Assembly: GCF_003319125.1 (NCBI RefSeq)
Contig: NZ_QOHG01000005.1
Span: forward strand, 215,373 to 279,372
Direction: 5' to 3'
Origin: Blastococcus sp. TF02A-26
Lineage (GTDB): Bacteria; Actinomycetota; Actinomycetes; Mycobacteriales; Geodermatophilaceae
DNA length: 64,000 bases
Of this stretch, positions 19,500 to 29,495 are shown piece by piece. The notes under the pieces are model-generated. The model was not told the DNA's origin and did no database searches. It worked only from the letters and a program-made list of their open reading frames with translations. Numbering within the stretch: position 1 is the stretch's first letter; every line of letters begins with the position of its first letter. The translations under genes were made by a program, and so were the position numbers.

Positions 19500-19544
19500 C
19501 CTTTCGCGCGCGAAGTGCTGTCGGGGACTCTCGCGCGCGAAAGG
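19500..19544. terminator. Inverted repeat downstream of glpD
   Basis: CCTTTCGCGCGCGA (19500-19513) pairs perfectly with TCGCGCGCGAAAGG (19531-19544). It starts 14 bases beyond the glpD stop on the minus strand. The right arm is part of a 25-base sequence repeated near 49554. Confidence 0.55.
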
Positions 19545-19547
19545 CTG
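19523..19547. repeat. 25-base intergenic repeat, copy 1
   Basis: Starts GGGGACTCTCGCGCGCGAAA and ends GGCTG. It differs from copy 2 (49554-49578) at one base only, and lies 10 bases downstream of the glpD stop. Confidence 0.6.
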
Positions 19548-19557
19548 GGGGTGCGCG

Positions 19558-21078
19558 CTACTCGGCGAGGACGGCCTCGGCGACCGCCACCGCCCGGGCG
19601 CGGTCGGCGGGCACCAGTCCGATGCGGGTGCGCCGGTCGAGCAGGTCGGCGACCGTCCGCGCGCCCTCCGCGCGGACGGCGAAGCGCAGCTCCCCCACGG
19701 TCTCCGGCCGCCCCTCGACCACCGTCTCCGTGCCGAGCGCGGCGACGACCGGCGCCTCGGTGCCGTACCGGGCGACCAGCCGCTCCGGTGCCGCCACCCG
19801 CGCCAGCGCCGGCCGGGGTGCCGCGCCGACCAGCGGCAGCCGGGCCGTGACCGACCGCGGGGCACCCCGGCCGAGGCGGGCCACCACGGCGTCCACCGTC
19901 TCCTCGGCCATGGCCCGGTAGGTGGTCAGCTTCCCGCCGACGACGGTCAGCACGTCGCCGTCCCAGGAGAGCAGGTGCTTGCGGGAGAGGTCGGCGGTGG
20001 CGTCCCCGGGCCCGGCACCGGCGGAGGCCGGGAGCACCAGCGGCCGCAGCCCCGCGTAGGAGCCGACGACGTCCTCCCGCGTCAGCGGCCGGTCGAGCAC
20101 CGCGTTCACCGTCTCCAGCAGCTGGGCCACCTCGGCGTCCGAGGGCAGCGGGTCCTCGTCGGGCACCGGCCCGGCCACCGGCTCGTCGGTCAGCCCCAGG
20201 TAGACGAGCCCGCCCGGCTGGGGCAGCGCGAACACGTAGCGCGAGCGCGAGCCGGGCAGCGGCACGGTCAGCGCCGCGGTGGGGTGCCCGAGGCGGACGG
20301 CCGGCACCACCAGGTGCGACCCGCGGGAGGGGACCAGCCGCACGTCCGGCGCCAGCCGCTGCGCCCACACCCCCGCGGCGTTGACCACCACCCCGGCGCG
20401 GACGGCGAAGGAGGCGCCGTCGTCGGGCGCGACCGTCGCGGTCCGGCCGTCCACCGAGGTCACCGTCGCGCCGGGGACGACCCGCGCTCCGCAGGCCACC
20501 GCGGTTCGCGCGAGGGAGACGACGAGCCGCGCGTCGTCGGCCAGCTGCCCGTCCCAGAAGACGACGCCACCCCGCCCCGCCCGCACGGCCGGGGTCGCCC
20601 GCGCGACCTCGGCCGCCGACACCCGCGCCGTCGAGGGCAGCGACCGCCGGCCGCCGGGCACCGAGAGGCGCACGGCGTCCCCGAGCCGGCCGCCGACCTC
20701 GGCCAGCGCCGTCACGTCCCGCCCGGCGACGTCGGGCACGAGGAAGGGCAGCGGCCGGACCAGGTGCGGCGCGGTGGAGCCCATGAGCACCGCGCGCTCG
20801 CGGGCCGACTCCCGGGCCAGGCCGATCTCGCCGTGCGCGAGGTAGCGCAGGCCGCCGTGCACCAGCTTCGACGACCAGCGGCTGGTGCCCGCGGCGAGGT
20901 CGGTCCGCTCCATCAACGCCACGGTCAGTCCGCGCGCGGCGGCGTCGAGCGCGACCCCGACCCCGGTCACGCCTCCGCCGACGACCAGCACGTCCACCGC
21001 ACCGCCGTCGAGGACCTGCAGGTCAGCGGCGCGTCGGGCCGCAGTGAGCGCGCCGGGGACGGCGACGTCGTCGGGCAC
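19558..21078 (-). CDS. glpD: Glycerol-3-phosphate dehydrogenase (FAD-dependent)
   Basis: A membrane-associated flavoenzyme of 506 residues that oxidises sn-glycerol-3-phosphate to DHAP and feeds electrons to quinone. The FAD dinucleotide loop VDVLVVGGGVTGVGVALDAAARG starts near residue 22. SRWSSKLVHGGLRYL is the GlpD signature and GGKLTTYRAMAEETVD the second conserved block; a DAO_C-type C-terminal domain follows. GTG 21078 is chosen because TACAGT ends six bases upstream, implying a leaderless mRNA. Start codons of glpD and the divergent AGPS-like gene are only 15 bases apart, so the two are probably co-regulated. Confidence 0.93.
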   Translation of the reverse strand: MPDDVAVPGALTAARRAADLQVLDGGAVDVLVVGGGVTGVGVALDAAARGLTVALMERTDLAAGTSRWSSKLVHGGLRYLAHGEIGLARESARERAVLMGSTAPHLVRPLPFLVPDVAGRDVTALAEVGGRLGDAVRLSVPGGRRSLPSTARVSAAEVARATPAVRAGRGGVVFWDGQLADDARLVVSLARTAVACGARVVPGATVTSVDGRTATVAPDDGASFAVRAGVVVNAAGVWAQRLAPDVRLVPSRGSHLVVPAVRLGHPTAALTVPLPGSRSRYVFALPQPGGLVYLGLTDEPVAGPVPDEDPLPSDAEVAQLLETVNAVLDRPLTREDVVGSYAGLRPLVLPASAGAGPGDATADLSRKHLLSWDGDVLTVVGGKLTTYRAMAEETVDAVVARLGRGAPRSVTARLPLVGAAPRPALARVAAPERLVARYGTEAPVVAALGTETVVEGRPETVGELRFAVRAEGARTVADLLDRRTRIGLVPADRARAVAVAEAVLAE

Positions 21079-21081
21079 CGG

Positions 21082-21090
21082 CAGACTGTA
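21082..21090. promoter_or_regulatory. Overlapping divergent -10 boxes
   Basis: Minus strand: TACAGT (21085-21090) lies six bases before glpD GTG 21078. Plus strand: CAGACT (21082-21087) lies six bases before GTG 21094. The two boxes overlap by three bases, so both polymerases could not bind at once. Confidence 0.45.
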
Positions 21091-21093
21091 GCC

Positions 21094-22800
21094 GTGCCCG
21101 AGCAGCCGGAACTGACGATCCAGGGATGGGGGCCCGGCGCCTCCCGCGTGGCGAGGGTCCGCGACGGATCCGGTGAGGGGGAGGCCGAGGGGCTCGAGCT
21201 CGACCGCGATCCCGACCTGACCAGCGCGCTGCCGCGTGCGGCGCGCAAGCACCTCTCCCGGGAGCTCGGCTGGACGCCGCGGTCGACCCCGCCGGTCCGC
21301 GTGTCGGAGATCCGGGTGGCGCCGAGCCGGCTGCCCGAGGAGGTCCTGACGGCGATGGTCGCGCTGCTCGGCGAGGACAACGTGACCACCGACCGCGAGG
21401 CGCGGCTGAAGCGCACCGGCGGCAAGAGCTACCTGGACCTGCTGCGCCGTCGGGAGGGTGACGGCTCCGACGCCCCGGACGCCGTCGTCTCCCCCGGCGA
21501 CACCGGTGAGACCGCCGCCCTGCTGGCGCTGTGCGCCGAGCGCGGCGTGGTGGTCGTGCCCTTCGGCGGCGGCACCAGCGTGGTCGGCGGCCTCTCCGGC
21601 ATCGACCCCGACGACCGGCCGGCGGTGGCGCTGGACCTGCGGCGGATGGCGTCGGTCCGCGAGCTGGACGTGCCGTCGTCGCTGGTCACGGTCGGCCCCG
21701 GCATGCGGGGCCCGGCGCTGGAGGAGGCGCTGGGCGCCGAGGGGCTGACGCTGGGCCACCTGCCGCAGAGCTGGGAGTTCGCCACGCTCGGCGGGTACGC
21801 GGCGACCCGGTCCGCCGGGCAGGCGTCGACCGGCGTCGGCCGGTTCGACGACCTCGTGGCGGGCCTGACGCTGGCCACGCCGACCGGTGTCCTCGACCTG
21901 GGCTCCCCGCCCGCCTCCGCCGCCGGCCCGGACCTGCTCGGGCTGGCGCTCGGCTCGGAGGGCGCGCTCGGTGTCATCACCGAGCTGCGGCTGCGGGTCC
22001 GCCCGAAGCCGCGGACCACCTCCTACGAGGGCTGGTCGTTCCGCAGCTGGGCCGCGGGTCTCGCCGGGCTGCAGCGCCTGGCCCGGCACGACCTGCTGCC
22101 CGACGTCGTCCGGCTGTCCGACCCCGACGAGACCCGCGCCAACCTGCTCATGGCCGGAGGCACCGGCGCGCGGCTGCTGCGCGGCTCGCTGCGGACCCGC
22201 GGCCACGGCGAGGGCTGCCTGCTGGTCGTCGGCTGGGAGGGGCTGCCGACCCTGGTCCGCGCCCGGCGGCGGGCCGCGGCGTCGGCGCTGCGCGAGGGCG
22301 GCGCGGTGCGGGTGGGCCGGCAGGTCGGGGAGTCCTGGCGCAGGCACCGGTTCGAGGGGCCCTACCTGCGCGACCGCCTGATGGACGCCGGCCTGCTCGT
22401 CGAGACCCTCGAGACGGCCGCGACCTGGACGGCGCTGCCGGTGGTCTACGACGCCGTCCGCCGGGCGCTGCAGCGGTCACTCGGCCGGGACGGCCGCCGG
22501 CCCCTGGTCATGAGCCACGTCTCGCACGGGTACGCGACCGGCGCCTCCCTCTACCTCACCGTGCTCGCCGACCGGGACGACGACCTGCCCATCCAGCAGT
22601 GGCTGGCCGCCAAGCGGGAGGCCACCGACGCCCTGCTGGCCGCCGGCGGGACGCTCACCCACCACCACGCCGTCGGCGCCGACCACCGGCCGTGGCTGGA
22701 GCGGGAGATCGGACCGCTGGGCGTCGAGGTGCTGCGCGCGGTCAAGGAACGACTCGACCCGACCGGCATCTGCAACCCGGGGGTGCTCCTCCCGGACTAG
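21094..22800 (+). CDS. FAD-binding oxidase, alkyl-DHAP synthase (AGPS)-like
   Basis: A 568-residue flavoprotein of the FAD_binding_4/FAD-oxidase_C (VAO/PCMH) family. The PCMH domain (about residues 125-300) holds the FAD loop VVVPFGGGTSVVGGLSG and the segment GYAATRSAGQASTGVGRFDDLV. The C-terminal cap has THHHAVGADHRPWLEREIG, the His-rich signature shared with alkyldihydroxyacetonephosphate synthase. GKSYLDLLRRR near residue 110 also fits AGPS-like actinobacterial proteins. Its divergent partner glpD makes DHAP, which is consistent with ether-lipid or glycerol-phosphate chemistry. The true substrate (acyl-DHAP, or a 2-hydroxyacid) is unproven. Start GTG 21094 gives VPEQPELTIQGWG. Confidence 0.85.
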   Translation: MPEQPELTIQGWGPGASRVARVRDGSGEGEAEGLELDRDPDLTSALPRAARKHLSRELGWTPRSTPPVRVSEIRVAPSRLPEEVLTAMVALLGEDNVTTDREARLKRTGGKSYLDLLRRREGDGSDAPDAVVSPGDTGETAALLALCAERGVVVVPFGGGTSVVGGLSGIDPDDRPAVALDLRRMASVRELDVPSSLVTVGPGMRGPALEEALGAEGLTLGHLPQSWEFATLGGYAATRSAGQASTGVGRFDDLVAGLTLATPTGVLDLGSPPASAAGPDLLGLALGSEGALGVITELRLRVRPKPRTTSYEGWSFRSWAAGLAGLQRLARHDLLPDVVRLSDPDETRANLLMAGGTGARLLRGSLRTRGHGEGCLLVVGWEGLPTLVRARRRAAASALREGGAVRVGRQVGESWRRHRFEGPYLRDRLMDAGLLVETLETAATWTALPVVYDAVRRALQRSLGRDGRRPLVMSHVSHGYATGASLYLTVLADRDDDLPIQQWLAAKREATDALLAAGGTLTHHHAVGADHRPWLEREIGPLGVEVLRAVKERLDPTGICNPGVLLPD

Positions 22801-22986
22801 CGCGACCTCCTCCCGGACCAGGGCGACGCGGCGGCGCAGGGACCGGGGCAGCCGGGAGGGGACGGTCATCGGGACTCCAGGCGGCGCGCAGGGGCGGGCG
22901 GACGGCGCCGAGGGTGGCGCGGGCACCTTGATCGCCACTTGCGGCGGGCTTGGGGAAGCACGAGCGCTCTGGGAGACTCCCGCCCC

Positions 22987-25900
22987 GTGCTGTACCGCGT
23001 CCTCGGCCCGCTCGAGGTCACGGACGACGCCGGCCGCCCGCTGGACCTCGGCGGCGCCAAGCCCCGCACGCTGCTGACCCTGCTGCTGTCCGAGCCGGGG
23101 CGCGCCGTCGGCCTCGACCGCATCGTCACGACGCTGTGGGGGGACGAGCCGCCGCCGACCGTCACCGGGACGCTGCAGGCCTACGTCTCGCACCTGCGCC
23201 GGGTGCTCGAACCGGAGCGCGGGCCGCGGGAGGCGCCCCGGGTGCTGCTCACCCGGCCTCCCGGCTACGCGATCGCCGTCCCCGACGACGCCCTGGACAG
23301 CCTCCGCTTCGCCCGGTTCCTGGAGGACGGCGACGCCGCCGTGACCGCGGGCGACCCCGCGCGCGGTGGAGCGCTGCTGGACCAGGCCCTCGAGCTCTGG
23401 CGGGGTGAGCCGCTCCCCGAGCTCGGCGACGCTCCCGAGGCGGCCGCCGAGCGGCTGCGGCTCACCGAGCTGCACGTGCGGGCCCGGGAGCGGCGCTGCG
23501 AGGCCCTCCTGGACGCGGGACGCCCCGAGGCCGCCGTCCCCGACCTGCAGCGCCTGGTCGCGGAGCACCCGCTGCGCGAGCGGCTGTGGGCCCGGCTGGT
23601 CACCGCGCTCTACGCCGCCGACCGGCAGGCCGACGCCCTCGACGCGCTCCGCCGGTGCGCGACCCTGCTGCGCGACGAGCTCGGCATCGACCCGGGACCG
23701 GAGCTACGCGAGCTGGAACGGGCCGTGCTGCGCCAGGACCCGGCGCTGCGGAGGGAGCCCGCCGTCTCCCGGCCGCGGCCTCCGGCGCCGCCCGCACCGC
23801 CGGTCCCGGCGGCTCCGGCGGCTCCGGCGGAGACCCTCGTCGGGCGGGAGATCGAGCTCGCCCAGCTGCGGGTGTCGCTCGACCTCGCCGCGGGAGGCCG
23901 GCCCGGCGTGGTCGTCGTCGGCGGGGAGGCCGGGATCGGCAAGACCCGGCTGGCCGAGGCCGCCGCGGACGTGGCCCGGGCAGCGGGCTGGGCGGTGGCC
24001 TGGAGCCGGTGCGCCGACGACGCCGGGGCGCCGGCCCTGTGGCCGTGGACCCAGGTCCTGTCCGCGCTCGGCCAGGAGCGGCTCCCCCCGCCTCCGGCCG
24101 ACGACGACGCCGACGACGCCCGGTTCCGGCTGTTCGAGGAGCTGTGCAGCCGGCTCACCGCCGCCGCGGGCCGGCAGCCGCTGCTCGTCGTCCTCGACGA
24201 CCTGCAGGGCGCCGACACCGCCTCGGTGCAGCTGCTCTCGCTCCTCACCCGGCACCTGCCCCGGCTGCCGCTGCTCCTGCTGGTCACGGTCCGCGACGTC
24301 GGGGAGGAGCTGCCTCCCGCGGTGGCCGACTGCCTGGCCCGGCTCGGCCGCGAGCCGTCCGCCAGCCGGTTGCGCCTGGACGGCCTGGAAGCGGCCGAGG
24401 TCGCCGAGCTGCTCGCCGCGCGTCTCGGTCCGGATCCGGACCCGGCGCTGGCCAGCACGGTGCACGACCGCACCGCGGGCAACCCGTTCTTCGTCGTCGA
24501 GCTGACCCGCTGGATGGCCGGCGCCGCCGATCCCGCGCGGATGGCCGTGCCGCCGTCGGTGGGCGCGGTGCTGCACACCCGGCTGGACCGGCTGCCGGCC
24601 GCCACCCGGGCGGTGCTGGAGCTGGCCGCCCTCGCCGGCCGGGAGATCTCCCTCGGCCTGCTGGAGGCCGCCGGCGCCCCCGCGGAGGAGGCCCTGCCGG
24701 CGCTGGAGTCGGCCATGGCGCTCGGCCTGGTGGTGCCCGGCAGCACGCCGTGGAGCTGGCGGTTCACCCACGCGCTCGTGCAGGAGGTGCTCGCGGCCGA
24801 GCTCGGCGTGCTGGACCGGGCACGACTCCACGCCCGGCTCGGGACGGCGCTCGAGCAGGGCGGCACCGGGGACGACACCGTCCTGGAGCGGCTGGCCCAC
24901 CACTTCGTCGAGGCGGTGCCGGTGACCGGGACCGGCCCGGCCCGCCGCTGGTCGGTCGCCGCCGCGGAGGCCGCCCGCGCCCGGTTGGCGCACGGCGAGG
25001 CGGCCGCGCACACCCGTCGCGCGCTGCGGCTGGTGGACCCGGCCGAGCCCGACGCCGCCCGCACCCGCCACGACCTCCTGACCGCCCTCGGCGACGACCT
25101 GCTGCGCAGCGGCCGGCGGACCGAGGCGCAGGAGGTGCTCGGCGAGGCGATCGCCGTCGCGCGCCAGCTGGGCGACCGGCGCTGCCTGCTGGAGGCCGCC
25201 TCGGTGTGGGGCTCGCCGACGCTGTGGAACTGGCGGCCGCACGGGGTGGTCGACCACGGCATGGTCGCCCTGCTCGAGGAGCTGCTCGAGCACCGGGAGG
25301 AGATCGCGCCGGACGCCTCACCCCCGGAGGCCGGCCGGCTCACCGCCCGGCTGCTCGGGACCCTCGGCGTGGAGCTGGCCTACAGCGAGGACCTCCAGCG
25401 CGGCCCCCGGTACGCCGAGCGCGCGGTGCAGGTGGCCCGGGAGGTGGGTGATCCGGAGCTGCTCGGCCGGGTGCTGGACAACTACGCGCTCGCCGTCTGG
25501 GGGCGGCCGGGCGCGGCCGAGCTCCGCCTGGCCGCCGCCGACGAGGCGCTCGCGCTGGCCGGCGCCGGGCTGCCGCGGCGCACCGAGTTCCACGCCCGCG
25601 TGCACCGGGCCGCGATCCGGCTGCACCTGACCGACCGCCGGGGCTTCGAGCAGGACCTGGACGCCGCCGCCCGGCTGGCGGCGTCGCTCTCCGGGCCGGA
25701 GATCCGGCCGCACGTGCTGTGGCAGCAGGCCGGCGCCGCCTGGCTGCGCGGCGACGCCGAGCGCGCGGAGGAGCTCACCACCGAGGCCCACGAGCTGTTC
25801 CGCGCGATCACCCCGCACGCCGGTCACGCCTACGCCGCCCACCAGTTCGTGCTGCGCCGCGCCGCAGGCCGACCGGGCGACGCGCTCGACCTGCTGGTCG

Positions 25901-26352
25901 CCACCGGCGACGAGGGCCACCCGCTGCTGCAGCTCATGGCCGTACTGGCCGCGGCCGAGGCCGGCGACCTCGCCGAGGCACGCCGGCTCCGCCGCCGCTG
26001 GGGCCGCACCCAGGTGCGGGACTGGGCCAGCGACGTGGCCGTGCTGCTGGAGACCGAGGTGGCGCTGCTGCTGGGCGACGAGCCGGAGCTGGAGATGGCG
26101 GTCGTGCAGGTGCTGCCCTTCCGCGGGCGGCAGGCGGTGCTGGGCACGCCCGCCTTCAGCCTGGGCTCCTACGACGAGACGCTGGGGCGTGTGGCCGAGC
26201 GGCAGGGTGACACCGTGGCCGCACGGGAGTGGTGGCAGGCCGCGCTGCGCCAGGGCCGCGCGGTCGGGTCCCCGCGCCAGGTCGCCGTCGCCGAGGCGCA
26301 CCTGGCGCGGGTGCCGGAGTCCGCCGCCCGCCGCCCGTCCCGCCGGCGCTAG
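22987..26352 (+). CDS. SARP/AfsR-like regulator (wHTH-BTAD-AAA-TPR)
   Basis: A large 1121-residue transcriptional regulator. Residues 1-95 are an OmpR-type winged helix ([20 protein letters not shown]). Residues about 95-245 are the bacterial transcriptional activation domain ([24 protein letters not shown]). After a Pro-rich linker comes an AAA/NACHT-type ATPase with Walker [10 protein letters not shown] near residue 312 and Walker [13 protein letters not shown]. Residues about 640-1120 are TPR-like repeats. Such proteins activate secondary metabolism or stress genes, but no biosynthetic cluster adjoins it, so the target is unknown. GTG 22987 gives [11 protein letters not shown], the usual SARP start. 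The stop overlaps the convergent SDR gene by four bases. Confidence 0.9.
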   Translation: MLYRVLGPLEVTDDAGRPLDLGGAKPRTLLTLLLSEPGRAVGLDRIVTTLWGDEPPPTVTGTLQAYVSHLRRVLEPERGPREAPRVLLTRPPGYAIAVPDDALDSLRFARFLEDGDAAVTAGDPARGGALLDQALELWRGEPLPELGDAPEAAAERLRLTELHVRARERRCEALLDAGRPEAAVPDLQRLVAEHPLRERLWARLVTALYAADRQADALDALRRCATLLRDELGIDPGPELRELERAVLRQDPALRREPAVSRPRPPAPPAPPVPAAPAAPAETLVGREIELAQLRVSLDLAAGGRPGVVVVGGEAGIGKTRLAEAAADVARAAGWAVAWSRCADDAGAPALWPWTQVLSALGQERLPPPPADDDADDARFRLFEELCSRLTAAAGRQPLLVVLDDLQGADTASVQLLSLLTRHLPRLPLLLLVTVRDVGEELPPAVADCLARLGREPSASRLRLDGLEAAEVAELLAARLGPDPDPALASTVHDRTAGNPFFVVELTRWMAGAADPARMAVPPSVGAVLHTRLDRLPAATRAVLELAALAGREISLGLLEAAGAPAEEALPALESAMALGLVVPGSTPWSWRFTHALVQEVLAAELGVLDRARLHARLGTALEQGGTGDDTVLERLAHHFVEAVPVTGTGPARRWSVAAAEAARARLAHGEAAAHTRRALRLVDPAEPDAARTRHDLLTALGDDLLRSGRRTEAQEVLGEAIAVARQLGDRRCLLEAASVWGSPTLWNWRPHGVVDHGMVALLEELLEHREEIAPDASPPEAGRLTARLLGTLGVELAYSEDLQRGPRYAERAVQVAREVGDPELLGRVLDNYALAVWGRPGAAELRLAAADEALALAGAGLPRRTEFHARVHRAAIRLHLTDRRGFEQDLDAAARLAASLSGPEIRPHVLWQQAGAAWLRGDAERAEELTTEAHELFRAITPHAGHAYAAHQFVLRRAAGRPGDALDLLVATGDEGHPLLQLMAVLAAAEAGDLAEARRLRRRWGRTQVRDWASDVAVLLETEVALLLGDEPELEMAVVQVLPFRGRQAVLGTPAFSLGSYDETLGRVAERQGDTVAAREWWQAALRQGRAVGSPRQVAVAEAHLARVPESAARRPSRRR

Positions 26353-27116
26353 AGGGTGGTCGCCCGGCCGCCGTCGACCGGGATGACGGCGCCGGTCACG
26401 TAGGCACCGGCCCGGCTGGAGAGGTAGACGACGACGCCGGCCATGTCGTCGGGCCGGCCGATCCGCTTGAGCGGCGCCGAGGCGGCGATCTCGTCGCCGT
26501 GCGCGGCCAGGGTCGCGGCCATCATCTTCGACTCGAACGGCCCCGGGGCCACCGCGTTCACGGTGATCCCGCGCGGCCCGAGCTCCTTGGCGAGCACCCG
26601 GGTGAGGTGGTGCACCCCGGCCTTGCTCGCCGAGTAGGAGTACGTCGGCAGCGCGGGGGCGTGCAGGCCGTCGATGCTGCCGACGTTCACCACCCGGGCG
26701 GGGTCGTCGGGGGTGGCCGCCGCCTCGAGCAGCGGCGTGAACGCGCGGGTCAGGAAGAACGGCGCCTTGAGGTTCAGGTCGAGCACCTTGTCCCAGGCCG
26801 AGGCGGGGAACTCCTCGAACGGCGCGCCCCACGTGGCGCCGGCGTTGTTGACCAGCACGTGCAGCCGGTCGGTGCGCCGGCCGACCTCCTCGGCCAGCCG
26901 CACGCACTCGGCCTCGGTGGAGACGTCGGCCGGGATGGACTCCACCTGCCCGAACGCCGAGAGCTCCGCGACCGCGGCCTCGCCGGCCTCGGCCTTGCGG
27001 GAGCTGATGTAGACCGACGCCCCGGCCTGCAGCAGCCCGCGGGCCATCATCAGGCCGATGCCGCGGGTGCCGCCGGTGACGACGGCGACCTTCCCGGTCA
27101 GGTCGAACAGGTCCAC
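26349..27116 (-). CDS. Short-chain dehydrogenase/reductase
   Basis: A classical SDR of 255 residues. The cofactor loop is TGGTRGIG (residues 14-21), followed by NNAGA and the catalytic YSASK; a C-terminal GGRATTL tail follows PVDGG. An Arg in SSRKAEAG after strand 2 suggests NADP(H). The sequence resembles RhlG/FabG-like 3-oxoacyl reductases or sugar-alcohol dehydrogenases; the substrate is not determinable. GTG 27116 is supported by GGAGG eight bases upstream on the minus strand. It is divergent from arcA. Confidence 0.9.
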   Translation of the reverse strand: MDLFDLTGKVAVVTGGTRGIGLMMARGLLQAGASVYISSRKAEAGEAAVAELSAFGQVESIPADVSTEAECVRLAEEVGRRTDRLHVLVNNAGATWGAPFEEFPASAWDKVLDLNLKAPFFLTRAFTPLLEAAATPDDPARVVNVGSIDGLHAPALPTYSYSASKAGVHHLTRVLAKELGPRGITVNAVAPGPFESKMMAATLAAHGDEIAASAPLKRIGRPDDMAGVVVYLSSRAGAYVTGAVIPVDGGRATTL

Positions 27117-27209
27117 GACGTACCTCCGGTCCGTGCGGGGGGCAGCGGTGCCCCCCGGCCGGACGACGCTACCGAGCGGTCCCGCCGGCGGTTGTGCCAG
27201 CCTCGGCCG

Positions 27210-28427
27210 GTGAACGCTCCCCTCGGGGTGACCAGCGAGGTCGGCCCGCTGCGCACCGTCCTGCTGCACCGCCCCGGCGCCGAGCTGCGCCGCCTCACCC
27301 CGCGCAACAACGACGAGCTGCTGTTCGACGGCCTGCCGTGGGTGGCGCGGGCGCAGGAGGAGCACGACGCCTTCGCCGCCGAGCTGACCGCCCGCGGGGT
27401 GGAGGTGCTGTACGTCGACCGGCTGCTGGCCGAGGTGCTCGACGTCCCCGCCGCCCGCGCCGAGCTGGTCGAGGCCGCGGTCGACGACCCCCGGCTGGGC
27501 GCCACCCTCCGCCGGACCGCCGCCGAGCACCTGGCCGACCTCCCCCCGGCCGAGCTCGCCTCGACGCTGATCGCCGGCCTCGCCCACGACGAGCTGCCCG
27601 GCGCCCGCGGGCTGGGCTGGGAGCTGATGACGCGAGGGGACTTCGTCGTCCCGCCGCTGCCGAACCTGCTGTTCAGCCGCGACTCCTCGGTGTGGGTGGG
27701 CGGCCAGGTCGCCGTCACGTCACTGGCGATGCCGGCTCGCCGGCGGGAGACGACGATCACCGGCGCCATCTACGCCCACCACCCGCGGTTCACCGGCGTG
27801 CAGCGGCTCTACGACCCCTCGCTGGAGCACCTGGAAGGCGGCGACGTCCTGCTGCTCGCTCCCGGCGTGGTGGCCGTGGGCGTCGGCGAGCGGACGACGG
27901 CCGGCGGGGCGGAGCGGCTGGCGCGGCGGGTCTTCGCCCGCGGGCTGGCGCACACCGTGCTCGTCGTCCCGATCGCGCAGCAGCGGGCCACGATGCACCT
28001 GGACACCGTCGCCACGATGGTCGACGTCGACGCGATGGTCGTCTACCCGGCGGTGGCCGATTCGCTGGTCGCCTGGACGGTGACGGCGGACGAGGTACCG
28101 GACGACGCCGACACCACCGACCTCGTCGTCCGCGGCCCCGAGCCCTTCCTGACCGCCGCCGCCCGGGCGATGGGCATCGACCGGCTGCGGGTGATCGACA
28201 CCGGCCTCGATCCGGTGACCGCCGAGCGCGAGCAGTGGGACGACGGCAACAACACCCTCGCCCTGGCCCCCCGGCTCGCCGTCGCCTACGAGCGCAACAC
28301 GGTCACCAACGCGGCGCTGGAGGCCGCGGGAATCGAGGTGGTGCGCATCGCCGGCGCGGAGCTGGGCAGCGGCCGGGGTGGTCCGCGGTGCATGTCCTGC
28401 CCGGTGGCACGCGACGCGCTGACCTGA
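27210..28427 (+). CDS. arcA: Arginine deiminase
   Basis: Cytosolic hydrolase of 405 residues that converts L-arginine to citrulline and ammonia. The guanidino-modifying fold is supported by [11 protein letters not shown], the EGGD loop ([12 protein letters not shown]), [11 protein letters not shown] with the catalytic His, and the C-terminal RCMSCPVAR containing the nucleophilic Cys. Length matches the family. No ornithine carbamoyltransferase, carbamate kinase or antiporter follows, so this is not a full ADI operon. It may serve nitrogen supply or acid resistance. GTG 27210 gives [23 protein letters not shown], the normal N-terminus. Confidence 0.94.
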   Translation: MNAPLGVTSEVGPLRTVLLHRPGAELRRLTPRNNDELLFDGLPWVARAQEEHDAFAAELTARGVEVLYVDRLLAEVLDVPAARAELVEAAVDDPRLGATLRRTAAEHLADLPPAELASTLIAGLAHDELPGARGLGWELMTRGDFVVPPLPNLLFSRDSSVWVGGQVAVTSLAMPARRRETTITGAIYAHHPRFTGVQRLYDPSLEHLEGGDVLLLAPGVVAVGVGERTTAGGAERLARRVFARGLAHTVLVVPIAQQRATMHLDTVATMVDVDAMVVYPAVADSLVAWTVTADEVPDDADTTDLVVRGPEPFLTAAARAMGIDRLRVIDTGLDPVTAEREQWDDGNNTLALAPRLAVAYERNTVTNAALEAAGIEVVRIAGAELGSGRGGPRCMSCPVARDALT

Positions 28428-28478
28428 GCGGGACCGATCCGTCACCGTCCGTGGTGGCGCGCTCGGGAGGGGATGCGC

Positions 28479-28491
28479 ATCACATCGTGAT
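28479..28491. promoter_or_regulatory. Small dyad upstream of the LAYTG protein
   Basis: ATCAC-ATC-GTGAT, perfect five-base arms, about 60 bases before GTG 28551. It may be a regulator site; the regulator is unknown. Confidence 0.3.
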
Positions 28492-28550
28492 CTCGGACCC
28501 TGTGACGGACTCGCCGCGCGCTGACCAGCGCCGACACCCTCGGGGGACCC

Positions 28551-29429
28551 GTGTTCCGTAGATCTCGCCTGCTCGTCGCACTCGTCACCGCGTCGGGCGC
28601 ACTTCTCCTCGCGCCCACCGCCGCGTCAGCCGACGAGCCCGACGTGCCCTCCGGTCCGCTCACCGAGTGCCTGACCGGGCTGACCGAGGGCGACCCCACC
28701 CAGTGCCTGCCCCCGGCGCCGCAGCAGCTGCCCACGCCGCCCGCACCGACGGCCGAGACCCCGGCCGCGGAGCAGCAGCAGCAGCAGACCGTCCCCGAGG
28801 AGGACGGGCCGACGGCCGACGCCGCGGACGTGGTCCCCACCGACGAGCAGGGGCAGGAGACCCCCGATCCGGTCGCCGAGCTGTGCGCCGCGCTCGAGGA
28901 CGGGATGGGCGAGCTGCCTGTCGAGCTGGCCCCGCTGACCGGCCCGCTCGCTGGTGTGGTCGCGACGCTCTGCGCCAACGCGGAAGAGGTCACGGAGGAG
29001 CTCGAGGCGCTGCTCGGGGAGCTGGAGACCCTCGTCACGGATCTCCTCGCCGTGCTGACCGACCCCAAGGCGGGCTGCGAGACGCTGGTCGGCCTGATCG
29101 AGAAGGGCGGCGCCGCGCTCGGGCTGCCCGCCGAGGTGCTGACCGGCCTGATCGAGCAGTTCTGCTCCTTCATCCCGGGTGAGGAGCCGGCCCCGCAGCC
29201 CCAACCGCAGCCCCAGCCCCAGCCGGCCCAGCCGGTCGTGCACCCGCAGCCCCAGCAGCAGCACCAGCCGGCCGTCGTCCCGGTGGCGCACACCGGCGGG
29301 ACCGGCGGTGGCCAGCTGGCCTACACCGGCACCGAGCCGGCGCCCTACCTCGCCGGTGGGCTCATCGCGCTCGGCCTGGGCACCGGCCTGACCCTCCTGG
29401 GTCGTCGCCGGGCGTCGTCCGACGCCTGA
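28551..29429 (+). CDS. Secreted wall protein with LAxTG sorting signal
   Basis: A 292-residue exported protein. An N-terminal signal peptide (RRSRLLVALVTASGALLLAPTAASA) is followed by a Pro/Gln/Glu-rich mature region with six Cys residues and two low-complexity stretches (poly-Gln near residue 80, PQPQPQP near 215). A helical segment (about 105-205) lies between them. The C-terminus has LAYTG, a hydrophobic helix and RRR, the layout of a cell-wall sorting signal. LAxTG is the form recognised by actinobacterial class E sortases. No function beyond surface display can be assigned. GTG 28551 gives the signal peptide; a GGGGGA purine stretch precedes it. Confidence 0.82.
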   Translation: MFRRSRLLVALVTASGALLLAPTAASADEPDVPSGPLTECLTGLTEGDPTQCLPPAPQQLPTPPAPTAETPAAEQQQQQTVPEEDGPTADAADVVPTDEQGQETPDPVAELCAALEDGMGELPVELAPLTGPLAGVVATLCANAEEVTEELEALLGELETLVTDLLAVLTDPKAGCETLVGLIEKGGAALGLPAEVLTGLIEQFCSFIPGEEPAPQPQPQPQPQPAQPVVHPQPQQQHQPAVVPVAHTGGTGGGQLAYTGTEPAPYLAGGLIALGLGTGLTLLGRRRASSDA

Positions 29430-29441
29430 TCCCTCGCCCAG

Positions 29442-29486
29442 CACGACTCGGGCCCTGCATCCATCGGATGCAGGGCCCGAGTCGTG
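29442..29486. terminator. Perfect 21-base-arm inverted repeat between convergent genes
   Basis: Arms at 29442-29462 and 29466-29486 are fully complementary around an ATC loop. It starts 12 bases after one stop and ends 9 bases before the other. No U-tract. Very stable, probably a bidirectional terminator. Confidence 0.75.
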
Positions 29487-29495
29487 TCCGGGGGA

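Noticed and set aside
18508..22800. A very long open frame running across the merR, methyltransferase and glpD regions into the AGPS-like gene
   Set aside because: In GC-rich DNA antisense and alternative frames often lack stops. Only the portion from 21094 has family motifs; the rest is antisense to clear genes and made of low-complexity Arg/Gly/Pro.
22477..22869. Possible 130-residue minus-strand gene starting at ATG 22869 with GGAG upstream
   Set aside because: Most of it is antisense to the AGPS-like gene, the sequence is low-complexity, and no family is recognisable. The 186-base gap it starts in is otherwise unassigned.
29195..29260. CAGCCC-type repeats considered as a repeat array
   Set aside because: They encode the Pro/Gln-rich stretch of the LAYTG protein; low-complexity coding, not an array.
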